From Spirirestis rafaelensis WJT71-NPBG6 (GTDB taxonomy: Bacteria; Cyanobacteriota; Cyanobacteriia; Cyanobacteriales; Nostocaceae): DNA of 64,000 bases. The position numbers were made by a program, and so were the translations under genes. This document shows, piece after piece, positions 29,262 through 37,029 of this stretch. A model generated the notes under the pieces. The model was not told the DNA's origin. It ran no database searches and was given only the letters and a program-made list of their open reading frames with translations. Each line of letters starts with the position of its first letter. Positions within the stretch are counted from its first letter, which is position 1. The stretch lies in assembly GCA_019359015.1 (NCBI GenBank), contig JAHHID010000017.1, positions 1 through 64,000 on the forward strand, given 5' to 3'.

Positions 29262-29283
29262 CGCGATTAATCGCGTCTCTACA
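29262..29283. repeat. GACGCGATTAATCGCGTC palindrome
   Basis: A perfect 18-bp palindrome followed by TCTAC. The same palindrome, with longer flanks, is at 50145-50172, and a diverged form is near 59093-59116. It is a dispersed palindromic repeat. Confidence 0.6.
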
Positions 29284-29381
29284 CCACGCTTCCCCCTTCA
29301 TCCATTGAATTATTCTTAAAGATAGAGGCTAATTGTTTTTTTTCTTATCTTTTTTTATTAAATCGCAATAAAAAAACTGTG

Positions 29382-29512
29382 TTGACTGCTACAATATTGT
29401 GAAGAAAGATTGCTCGTGAAGTTTTGGGAACGCGCAATTGGGATTAACTGTTTTGAGAAGACAACGTTAAAAGAATTTAAAGACCAGCTGTGGGAGGCTG
29501 GTCTTTTTTTTT
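29382..29512 (+). ncRNA. candidate small RNA ending in an intrinsic terminator
   Basis: TTGACT (29382-29387) is followed after 17 bp by AAAGAT (29405-29410), a plausible promoter. A strong terminator ends the segment: AGACCAGC and GCTGGTCT pair (29481-29503), followed by eight or nine T. This would make an RNA of about 95 nt in the 29102-29576 spacer. It does not match Yfr1 or Yfr2 motifs that I know. The terminator is certain; the RNA is inference. Confidence 0.35.
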
Positions 29513-29576
29513 CAACGGCTGACTGCGTTTTGAAGCTGCTATCTTACGCGCTTTGTAAATTCTGCCTGTATGCAGT

Positions 29577-31226
29577 TTAGAAGCTAAAGGTAGTTCTCAA
29601 GGCACCAATGACAACATCATCGTTATTGTTGTTATGATCTGGTGCTGTTAACCAGATGACTCCTGGGGTGATGGAGATATTATCGGTCACTTGATATTGG
29701 TAGAAGGCTTCAATGTGATAGGAAGTATCTGTATCTCTGGAGATTTCATTGATGCTGGAACTTGTTACTTTTGGTTCCATCCCAAAGATGATGCCAGCTA
29801 AGTTGCCTTTTTTACCCAAGTCTGGGAATCCCAAAGTTACAGCCCAATTCCAAATATCAAGTTCTCCCCGCTCAACTAATCCTCCCTCTGTGGATAAGTT
29901 ACGCGCATTGGTGTAGCCTACCCAGCCACCCAAAACAAATTTCTCACTCAGACCTAAGGATGCTTGTATACCGTAGGAATTGCTAGCAAACGGGACAGTA
30001 ACTTCGCCCGGTTCTCCAGTAACAGAAGGAGGAGGGACAAGTTCAGAGCCAAGGAATGATATCGGATTTGCCCGGTTGCTACCAGTACCCAATTCCTGAT
30101 TGTAGGCATTAATGTAAGTAAAACCAATAGTAAAGCGATCGCTTGGTTTAAATGTTAACTGTGCCAACGCTGCATAAGGTCCATTGAACAAGCCATTATC
30201 TGAAGTCGGGTCATTAGCTGTAGTCCCCAAATATCCTAACGAGAGCGCTAATTTATCACCGAACTCCTGATTTATTCCCAACCCCGCACCATCCAGCTGG
30301 TAATAAATTGGGTTACGCGTACCAAAGCTGGACAAAGCACCAGATCCACCATCCCCATCAAAAATATTAATAGTATTAGTAATATCATCTGCCGCACCCG
30401 CATTGGCAAGAACAATCACCTCTGTCTTTTCGCCAACGGGGAATTTGTAATACAACGCATCAATTAAAGCATCATTGCTGGCATCTTCACTCGTCTCACC
30501 GAAAAACAGGCTGCCCTCTGGTGTGCGAATATTAGGGCTGATAATATTATTAGTCTGGATTCTGGTGAAAAGTTCATCTTCCCCTGTAAAGCTGGTGGTA
30601 AACTCTACCCGCGCTCGCGCTCCCAGTGTTGTATTCTCCTCTTCAATTCTCTCATCATTAACTCTTCTTCCACCCAAGACATCACTGACTACGACGACAA
30701 CTTCCCCAGTCAGTTTAGTTGTGGTAGAAAATTGATTCGCTTCCAACTCAGCAGCTTTTACTTCTACTGCATCCACACGACCGCGCAGCGTAGCCAATTC
30801 CCCGCTAAATTGTTCTCGCAGGCTTTGCAATGTGGCTAAATCTTCTTTTGTGACCAAATCAGTTGTAGCTGTAGCGATTAATTCATTAACTCGATCTAAA
30901 CAAGCATTCAAACCTGCGGCAAACTCATATCGTGTCATCGCTCGATTACCGCGATATGTGCCATTCGGGTATCCTGCAATACAGCCGTAGCGTTCTACCA
31001 ACGATTGTAGTGCTTGGAATGCCCAGTCTGTGGGTTTCACGTCCGATAGCTGAGAAACTGAGTTCACCTGTGACATGTTTTGGTCTTCGGTGTTACTCTC
31101 AGCTACTAGCGGTTCAATTATTTCCGAAGTGTTTAAAGTTTCTCCAGCAAAAGCCATAGAACCAACAAATAGCATTGCGCTGAACACTGCTGGACTAGCT
31201 AACAAAGACTTCCATACTGTTTTCAT
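29577..31226 (-). CDS. SLH-domain OprB-type porin (iron uptake porin)
   Basis: An outer-membrane porin with a signal peptide (VWKSLLASPAVFSAMLFVGSMAFAG), an SLH domain (PTDWAFQALQSLVERYGC...MTRYEFAAGLNACLDRV), a short coiled coil, and a C-terminal beta barrel ending in Phe (TTFSF), as outer-membrane proteins do. The family is annotated as iron-uptake or carbohydrate-selective porin in cyanobacteria. I place the start at ATG 31226; GTG 31238 (with AGG upstream) and ATG 31289 are in-frame alternatives, but the signal peptide fits the later starts. Several poly-Asn/Asp loops are present. Confidence 0.88.
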   Translation of the reverse strand: MKTVWKSLLASPAVFSAMLFVGSMAFAGETLNTSEIIEPLVAESNTEDQNMSQVNSVSQLSDVKPTDWAFQALQSLVERYGCIAGYPNGTYRGNRAMTRYEFAAGLNACLDRVNELIATATTDLVTKEDLATLQSLREQFSGELATLRGRVDAVEVKAAELEANQFSTTTKLTGEVVVVVSDVLGGRRVNDERIEEENTTLGARARVEFTTSFTGEDELFTRIQTNNIISPNIRTPEGSLFFGETSEDASNDALIDALYYKFPVGEKTEVIVLANAGAADDITNTINIFDGDGGSGALSSFGTRNPIYYQLDGAGLGINQEFGDKLALSLGYLGTTANDPTSDNGLFNGPYAALAQLTFKPSDRFTIGFTYINAYNQELGTGSNRANPISFLGSELVPPPSVTGEPGEVTVPFASNSYGIQASLGLSEKFVLGGWVGYTNARNLSTEGGLVERGELDIWNWAVTLGFPDLGKKGNLAGIIFGMEPKVTSSSINEISRDTDTSYHIEAFYQYQVTDNISITPGVIWLTAPDHNNNNDDVVIGALRTTFSF

Positions 31227-31289
31227 TTTTTTACTCACACCTAATACTGCCTTTCTACGACAGGTTGTCTTATTAATAAGTCTTCTCAA

Positions 31290-31626
31290 TTAATTTATCA
31301 GTAATTAGCAGATTATTTAAGACTAAAAATCTATAAATTATCACTAATAAAATAAAGCTAGAGAAAAAATGGTATCACGCTATTGAAAAAATCTAGTATA
31401 TTATGTTGCGATCGCTAAGGCACTTACAAGTAATAAAATATCTAGCCCTCAATATTCGCTACTTAGGAATAGACGGTATCGGCTTGGTTTCGACTGAACT
31501 CACTGTGTATAGCCAGCCATTGGTTGATTGGATTTAGCGGAAGACGCGGTTATGCAAGAGTAATATTTTATTTTTTGGATCTCCCTAAGCGCAGATGACT
31601 CTTCTAAATATATTGCAAACATAACG
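31290..31626. other. gene-free spacer before the zinc locus
   Basis: AT-rich and divergent between the porin and znuA. It contains a GCGATCGC site near 31410. I see no ORF or RNA with confidence; the Zur-like palindrome at its 3' side is listed separately. Confidence 0.5.
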
Positions 31627-31652
31627 AGAATGAGAATTATTATTCTCATTCT
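31627..31652. promoter_or_regulatory. Zur/Fur-type palindrome upstream of znuA
   Basis: AGAATGAGAAT and ATTCTCATTCT are perfect 11-bp inverted arms around a 4-base AT centre. The core TGAGAAT...ATTCTCA resembles cyanobacterial Zur boxes, and the site lies about 60 bp before the znuA start, where Zur with zinc would block transcription. Assignment to Zur rather than Fur rests on the downstream genes. Confidence 0.7.
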
Positions 31653-31709
31653 GAGATAGAATAAGTCTCATTGTCAATACGCAAGCATCTTTTAAAAGGG
31701 GAGACAACA

Positions 31710-32720
31710 GTGTTCCGGATTCGTGTACTAAATAAAACATGCAAACAAAGAAGCGGCATTTTATCATTTGTTGCTTTATTACTGCTGACCGCTGCCGGAT
31801 GTAGCCAAGCGAATACGAATCAGGCTACAAATCCTGAACAGTCACCGAAAGTACAAGAGGCTTCATCTACACCAGCATCTTCGGCAACAGGCAAAACTAA
31901 GGTAGTGACAACATTTCTACCGATGTATATATTTACTAAGGCAGTGACTGGAGATGCCGCAGATGTAGAAATATTAGTGCCTCCGGGTACAGAGGTGCAT
32001 GAATACCAGGCTACACCGAACAATGTGAAAGCGATCGCTACTGCAAATGTATTGGTAAAAAACGGCTTGGGTTTAGAAGAATTTCTCGAAAACACCATAA
32101 AAAATGCCCAGAATCCTAAATTAGCTCAAATTGATGCCAGCAAAAATATTAAACCCTTAAATGAGATTTCCCCGGTAGAAAAAACCGCGAAAGAGGAAGA
32201 ACACGAACACGCACAGGGAAACCCCCACGTCTGGTTAGATCCAGTTTTAGTAAAACAGCAAGTTATCAATATTCGAGATGGTTTAATTGCTGCTGACCCG
32301 GCAAATAAAGCTATTTATGAAGCGAATTCAGCAAATTACATAAAACAATTAGAAACTTTAAACAGCGAATTTGAACAGACTTTACAAAAGACTCCTAACT
32401 GTACCTTTGTCACTTTTCATGATGCATATCCATATCTAGCACAACGCTATAAACTAAAACAACTTGCTGTAGTAGAAATTCCTGAAGATCAACTTACACC
32501 CGCAGATGTGCAAAATGCAGTTAATGCAGTAAAAAAGTATAAAGTTAAAGCTTTGTTTAGCGAACCAGGAGTAGATAACAAATTGCTAACCAGCCTTTCA
32601 ACAGATTTAAATTTGACTTTACGTCCGCTAGATTCTTTGGAGACGGGTAAAACAGATCCGCAGTATTATTTTCAAGCGATGAAAGCGAATTTACAAACTT
32701 TAGAAACTGCTTGTAAATAA
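31710..32720 (+). CDS. znuA: zinc ABC transporter substrate-binding lipoprotein ZnuA
   Basis: ZnuA captures zinc in the periplasm and passes it to ZnuB. The lipobox LTAAGC follows a hydrophobic signal peptide. The cluster A-1 fold has VVTTFLPMYIF, a His-containing PGTEVHEYQATP segment, a short charged loop EEEHEHAQGNPH, and FHDAYPYLAQRY. The loop is short compared with the His-rich loops of many ZnuA proteins. I choose GTG 31710 because AAGGGGAG precedes it; TTG 31671 would be close to the palindrome. It heads znuA-znuC. Confidence 0.9.
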   Translation: MFRIRVLNKTCKQRSGILSFVALLLLTAAGCSQANTNQATNPEQSPKVQEASSTPASSATGKTKVVTTFLPMYIFTKAVTGDAADVEILVPPGTEVHEYQATPNNVKAIATANVLVKNGLGLEEFLENTIKNAQNPKLAQIDASKNIKPLNEISPVEKTAKEEEHEHAQGNPHVWLDPVLVKQQVINIRDGLIAADPANKAIYEANSANYIKQLETLNSEFEQTLQKTPNCTFVTFHDAYPYLAQRYKLKQLAVVEIPEDQLTPADVQNAVNAVKKYKVKALFSEPGVDNKLLTSLSTDLNLTLRPLDSLETGKTDPQYYFQAMKANLQTLETACK

Positions 32721-32783
32721 ATTTTATACTAAAAGTAATGATTTATTCTTTGTTATTTTTTCTAACTCAATTACTAATTAACA

Positions 32784-33596
32784 ATGACCAGTGACCAAGG
32801 GCAAGTGACATTCCCGATTTTAAAAGTAGATGGATTAACTGTATACCAAGGCAAAACAACTGCCGTGAGAGATGTTTCCTTTGAATTATTGTCAGGAACA
32901 AATACAGCGATAGTTGGTCCCAATGGTGCCGGTAAAAGTACTTTAGTACAAGCGGTTTTAGATTTGATTCCGCGCAGTAGTGGGACAATTGAAATATTTG
33001 GTCGTCCAATTACAAGACTAGGGCATTTACGTCACCAGTTGGGTTATATGCCGCAAAATTTCATATTTGATCGCAGTTTTCCGATTTCTGTTAATGAATT
33101 AGTAGGATTGGGATGGGTGAAAAAAGGGGACAGGGGGACAAGAAGACAAGGAGAAGTTTCTTTTTTTAATAGGCTGAGGAGACAAAATCAGGAAAAATCA
33201 GCAGCAGTAGCAGAAGCTTTGCAACGAACGGATGCTTACCATCTGCGAAATCAAGCTATTGGTACTCTTAGCGGTGGTCAATTAAAGCGAGTGTTGCTAG
33301 CTTATTGCTTAGTGATACCAAGGAGACTGTTGATATTAGATGAAGCTTTTGCTGGTGTCGATGTGCAAGGTGCGGCAGATTTTTATGCTTTGTTGAATGA
33401 ATTAAAGCAGGAAGAGGGTTGGACGGTGTTGCAGATTTCTCATGATATTGATATGGTAAGCCGGCATTGCGATCGCGTGCTTTGTCTCAATCAAACTATT
33501 GTTTGTACTGGAAAGCCAGAAATTGCTTTATCACCACAAAATCTGTTAGCAACATACAGTCCTCTTTTCAGTCGCTATCATCATCACCACAACTAA
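32784..33596 (+). CDS. znuC: zinc ABC transporter ATPase ZnuC with in-frame insert
   Basis: The ATPase of the zinc importer has Walker A GPNGAGKST (45-53), signature LSGGQLKR (162-169) and Walker B RLLILDEAF (181-189). Residues about 113-135 (KKGDRGTRRQGE...) are encoded by a purine-rich GGGGACAGGGGGACAAG-type segment (33119-33156) that resembles intergenic repeats. The insert sits between the Q loop and the signature motif, in the helical subdomain where ZnuC lengths vary. A His-rich end (RYHHHHN) may bind metal. It starts 63 bp after znuA. Confidence 0.92.
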   Translation: MTSDQGQVTFPILKVDGLTVYQGKTTAVRDVSFELLSGTNTAIVGPNGAGKSTLVQAVLDLIPRSSGTIEIFGRPITRLGHLRHQLGYMPQNFIFDRSFPISVNELVGLGWVKKGDRGTRRQGEVSFFNRLRRQNQEKSAAVAEALQRTDAYHLRNQAIGTLSGGQLKRVLLAYCLVIPRRLLILDEAFAGVDVQGAADFYALLNELKQEEGWTVLQISHDIDMVSRHCDRVLCLNQTIVCTGKPEIALSPQNLLATYSPLFSRYHHHHN

Positions 33597-33670
33597 AATA
33601 TGAACTGTCTTCAAAGTAGCGTCTTTGGAAGACAAGGATGAAGTATGAAGTGTGATTTATTCTTTACCCT

Positions 33671-34087
33671 TTATCCTTCATCCTTCTCATCAAGGTGTTC
33701 TGCAACAGCTTGGTAAAGATGGAAAACATGGCTATCGTGAAGACGATAGAAAACATTGCGACCTTGTTTACGATAACCGACTAAGCGCATTGCCCGTAAG
33801 TTTCGTAATTGATGAGAAACAGCAGATTCACTCATTTCTAATAATGCTGCTAAATCGCTGACACAAAGTTCTTCTTTAGCTAAAACAGAGAGAATTCGCA
33901 AGCGATTAGCATCCCCTAAAAAGCTAAAAAATTCTGCCATGCGTTGGGCTTTATCGCTACTGAGCAGCCATTCTTGTAAGGGTTGGACATTATTACTATC
34001 TATCTCGTCTTTTGGGTGATTATCTATATCTTCTGTATTTGGAAGAGAATTAGTGACATTATAAGCAATAGTATTTTTGGCTGACAT
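33671..34087 (-). CDS. ArsR/SmtB-family zinc-sensing repressor
   Basis: A 138-residue winged-helix repressor with recognition helix SESAVSHQLRNLR. The alpha-5 metal site of SmtB is intact: Asp118 and His120 (DSH), then His131 and Glu134 at the same spacing as Asp104, His106, His117 and Glu120 of SmtB. Cys75 (ELCVSDL) matches the alpha-3 Cys, but the N-terminal partner cysteines are missing; a His (residue 24) is there. This suggests a zinc sensor that uses the alpha-5 site. It is antisense between znuC and znuB and divergent from znuB by 87 bp, so it could control znuB. Confidence 0.85.
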   Translation of the reverse strand: MSAKNTIAYNVTNSLPNTEDIDNHPKDEIDSNNVQPLQEWLLSSDKAQRMAEFFSFLGDANRLRILSVLAKEELCVSDLAALLEMSESAVSHQLRNLRAMRLVGYRKQGRNVFYRLHDSHVFHLYQAVAEHLDEKDEG

Positions 34088-34174
34088 AATGTGAGAAATT
34101 AAAGTGCAATTACTTTATGAGTCGAAAAATTATATACTTCCAGTATAACGATTACAAAGTATAATAAATTACTA

Positions 34175-35044
34175 ATGTATTTAAGCGATGATTGTCTGTT
34201 AAGTTGGCTAGCTGTCACCAATGTTAATGACTTGGTGACGTTGTTAGAATTTCCCTTCATGCAACGTGCGATCGCTGGTGCTGTTTTAATGGGGATACTT
34301 GGGGGTGTCTTAGGCACTTTTGTCACCTTGCGTTCCTTATCTTTTTTCAGCCATGCTGTTGGTCATGCTGCTTTAGTAGGTGTGGCATTGGGTGTATTGT
34401 TACAGTTAAACCCCACTTGGATGCTACTACCGTTTACTTTAGTTTTTGGCGTTGTTGTCCTCTACTTGATTGACAAAACCGATTTAGGTAGCGATAGCGT
34501 TCTTAGCATTGTCCTGTCAGGAGCATTAGCTCTAGGCGTAATTCTCACTAGCCTGATTCAAGGATATCGCGGTAACTTAATGAGTGTGCTGTTCGGCGAT
34601 ATTCTCGCCATTAATACCACAGATTTAATTTTGACACTGTTAGTGCTTGTCTTAAGTAGTATATTCTTACTTTCAAGCCTGCGGCAGCAAATTTTGTTGA
34701 CCCTTAACCCCGCTGTGGCTAAGATTCAAGGCATTCCAGTACAATTGTATCGCTATGCATTTGTAGTATTGCTGTCCTTAGCCGTTGCTGTGGCGATTAA
34801 AGCCGTCGGCGTTTTACTAGTAAATGCCTTTTTAGTAATTCCCGCTTCCATCGCCAAACTGGTCAGTCATAACTTTAGCCGCTTTCTGGTAATGTCAGTT
34901 ATTTTCGGCTCCACCACCAGCATCGCAGGCATCATTACATCGGGTCTTTTCAACTTTGCCTCTGGTCCAAGTATTGTTCTTGTGCAGTTTATCGTATTCG
35001 TAGCTGTTTTTAGCTGGGTCAAGTTTAGTATGAAAGCGGCATAA
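34175..35044 (+). CDS. znuB: zinc ABC transporter permease ZnuB
   Basis: An ABC-3 family permease of 289 aa with about eight membrane segments, starting after a short N-terminal extension (FPFMQRAIAGAVLMG). The conserved LRSLSFFSHAVGHAALVG segment near the N-terminus and the cytoplasmic loop AKIQGIPVQLY, which contacts ZnuC, are visible. In other cyanobacteria znuB follows znuC directly; here it is separated by a gene on the other strand and probably has its own promoter in the 34088-34174 gap. Confidence 0.92.
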   Translation: MYLSDDCLLSWLAVTNVNDLVTLLEFPFMQRAIAGAVLMGILGGVLGTFVTLRSLSFFSHAVGHAALVGVALGVLLQLNPTWMLLPFTLVFGVVVLYLIDKTDLGSDSVLSIVLSGALALGVILTSLIQGYRGNLMSVLFGDILAINTTDLILTLLVLVLSSIFLLSSLRQQILLTLNPAVAKIQGIPVQLYRYAFVVLLSLAVAVAIKAVGVLLVNAFLVIPASIAKLVSHNFSRFLVMSVIFGSTTSIAGIITSGLFNFASGPSIVLVQFIVFVAVFSWVKFSMKAA

Positions 35045-35120
35045 ATTTTTCTTTGCTTCAGGTAGTTGCCAAACTCTGACTTGTTTGCTACTATTAGTAA
35101 TCGTGGCAAGCAAACGCCGC

Positions 35121-35193
<73 letters not shown>

Positions 35194-35305
35194 TTTTCAC
35201 AACGAAATATCTCCGTATCTGGCGATCGCTTGCATTTGTTTGGTTAGTCAAATTTTAGTCAACAGATTTTACGTCTTTTGAGTAACCCAAGACAACCGGT
35301 GGTGT

Positions 35306-35474
35306 TGGTCGCTCTACATCCCGGCTAGGGGTGGGTTGAAAGCTGGTTTCCCAGTTTCCGCTTGCACCGAGGATAAAGTTTCAACAACCATCCCGACTAG
35401 GGGTGGGTTAAAGGAGAATAGCAATTTTTTTCTTGCTACTTCACAGATATATTTTTCAATGGGAGGGTTGAAAG
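35306..35474 (+). CRISPR. degenerate mini-CRISPR of the type V-K CAST kind
   Basis: One good 37-bp repeat (35378-35414) begins GTTTCAACAACCATCCCG and continues CTAGGGGTGGGTT, matching the repeat type I know from Scytonema CAST apart from a few bases. It is preceded by a copy with a decayed 5' half (35306-35342) and by an intact-looking 35-nt spacer (35343-35377). A truncated third repeat, GGGAGGGTTGAAAG, ends at 35474. No cas gene or adaptation module is near. Confidence 0.75.
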
Positions 35475-35491
35475 GCGCACTTCGTTCGGGA
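35475..35491 (+). ncRNA. delocalized crRNA spacer matching tRNA-Pro
   Basis: GCGCACTTCGTTCGGGA, directly after the truncated repeat, is identical to 17 nt of the tRNA-Pro gene (35737 down to 35721 on the minus strand). The target is preceded by GTA, which fits the GTN PAM of Cas12k. In type V-K CAST such a short repeat-spacer unit guides insertion next to tRNA genes. Confidence 0.8.
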
Positions 35492-35554
35492 TTATTCTGA
35501 AGTTTGTCAGTATATTATAAAAGTGGTGGAATGAACTTCACATCAAGACAGTCT

Positions 35555-35677
35555 GCGACACTAATTTGCGAAAACTTAATGTAATTAAATTATCTACATT
35601 AAGACCACCAAAGCGACACTAATTTGCGAATCGCGACATTAATTTGCGAATCGCGACATATAATTTGCGAATGTACA
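35555..35677. mobile_element. type V-K CAST (Tn7-like) target-proximal end
   Basis: Four repeats of the form GCGACAnTAATTTGCGAA start at 35555, 35613, 35633 and 35653, the last three spaced 20 bp, and the element ends in TGTACA at 35677. This resembles TnsB-binding ends of V-K CAST, which begin with TGTACA. The end lies 60 bp from the PAM in the tRNA-Pro gene and 8 bp outside that gene. The other end and the genes tnsB, tnsC, tniQ and cas12k are not found in the window. Confidence 0.8.
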
Positions 35678-35685
35678 ATGTACAA

Positions 35686-35759
35686 TCGGGATGACTGGAT
35701 TCGAACCAGCGGCCCCTTCGTCCCGAACGAAGTGCGCTACCAAGCTGCGCTACATCCCG
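35686..35759 (-). tRNA. trnP: tRNA-Pro (CGG)
   Basis: On the minus strand the acceptor arms CGGGATG and CATCCCG, D arm GCGC/GCGC, anticodon stem CTTCG/CGAAG around loop TTCGGGA (anticodon CGG) and T arm GCTGG/CCAGT with TTCGAAT form a normal 74-nt tRNA with discriminator A. The gene remains intact beside the CAST end, because insertion occurred outside its 3' end. Confidence 0.93.
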
Positions 35760-35986
35760 CCATAAAAATGGCATATCATACACAGCATAACATGAGCCGT
35801 GATGAATTACAAACTAGGAAAGCGGAGTGGGAGAGGGGGGGATAGGGAGATGGGAGGATGGGAAAAAAAAGAATTATTCTCCTTGTCTCCAAAAAGTCCC
35901 CCACTCCCCCACTCCCAACTTTGCTCCTTCCAACTTACCGGAAGCTTGCTACTATAAACGAATGTATATCTCGATAGAAGCGGATT

Positions 35987-36877
35987 GTGACTGTTAAACC
36001 AGACTGGTTGCGGGTAAAAGCCCCTCAATGGGAGCGCGTCGGTAACGTTAAAGAAATTTTGCGGGATTTAGCCCTGAATACCGTTTGCGAAGAAGCATCC
36101 TGTCCTAATATTGGTGAGTGCTTCAATGCAGGTACTGCCACATTTTTGATTATGGGACCCGCTTGTACACGCGCTTGTCCCTACTGTGATATCGATTTTG
36201 AGAAAAAGCCCCAAGCACTAGACCCCACTGAACCAGCACGACTAGCAGAAGCAGTAAGACGCATGAAATTAAATCATGTGGTCATCACTTCTGTAAACCG
36301 CGATGATTTACCCGATGGTGGTGCAACACAATTTGTCCGTTGTATTGAAGGAATTCGCACCGTCTCACCTCACACCACAATTGAGGTGCTAATTCCTGAC
36401 TTGTGTGCTAACTGGGATGCTTTGGCGGTAATTTTGCAAGCTGCGCCAGAAGTTCTCAACCACAATACAGAAACAGTTCCGCGTTTATATCGGCGAGTGC
36501 GTCCCCAAGGTAATTATGACAGGACGTTGGAATTAATCAGGCGATCGCGTCAACTTGCACCTCAGGTTTACACCAAATCCGGTATCATGGTTGGACTCGG
36601 TGAAACCGATGAGGAAATCCGCGCCTGTATGCAGGATTTGCGAGATGTAGATTGCGATATCTTGACAATTGGACAATATCTCCAACCCAGTCAAAAACAT
36701 CTTAAAGTCGATAATTTCATCCACCCAGAACAATTCGCCGCTTGGAAAGCTTTCGGGGAAGAAATCGGATTTTTACAAGTTGTTTCCTCGCCCTTGACAA
36801 GAAGCTCATATCATGCTGAACAGGTGAGGGAATTAATGCAGCGATATCCACGGGTAAGAAGTGGGGATTTAGTTTAG
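35987..36877 (+). CDS. lipA: lipoyl synthase
   Basis: A radical SAM enzyme that inserts two sulfurs into octanoyl chains on E2 and GcvH proteins. The radical SAM cluster motif CTRACPYC (CxxxCxxC) and the auxiliary cluster cysteines in [12 protein letters not shown] are present, and the C-terminal [13 protein letters not shown] region contains the serine ligand. Length (296 aa) is normal. Start is GTG 35987 (MTVKPDWLR). Cyanobacteria often have two LipA paralogs; this is a stand-alone one. The 36878-37029 spacer has two GCGATCGC-type sites and no gene. Confidence 0.95.
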   Translation: MTVKPDWLRVKAPQWERVGNVKEILRDLALNTVCEEASCPNIGECFNAGTATFLIMGPACTRACPYCDIDFEKKPQALDPTEPARLAEAVRRMKLNHVVITSVNRDDLPDGGATQFVRCIEGIRTVSPHTTIEVLIPDLCANWDALAVILQAAPEVLNHNTETVPRLYRRVRPQGNYDRTLELIRRSRQLAPQVYTKSGIMVGLGETDEEIRACMQDLRDVDCDILTIGQYLQPSQKHLKVDNFIHPEQFAAWKAFGEEIGFLQVVSSPLTRSSYHAEQVRELMQRYPRVRSGDLV

Positions 36878-37029
36878 TTTATGGTTGAATGCGATCGCTT
36901 GCTGAAATTACGCTATGCGATCGCGCTTCATAATGTTTTGGTTCACTTACCGCACATAACCAAAGAACGCACAACGCACAACTTTTCGGCGATCGGGTGC
37001 ATTGGGGTTGTTATGCAGTTGTCAACACG

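Noticed and set aside
29108-29308. 66-residue frame starting [13 protein letters not shown]
   Set aside because: Translation of the TGGGCAT heptamer array.
34088-34174. SmtB operator (12-2-12 type) between the ArsR gene and znuB
   Set aside because: I could not find a convincing inverted repeat of the known type; only a weak TATACT/AGTATA pair is visible.
35624-35845. 73-residue open frame
   Set aside because: It covers the CAST end repeats and the antisense of tRNA-Pro; no protein character.
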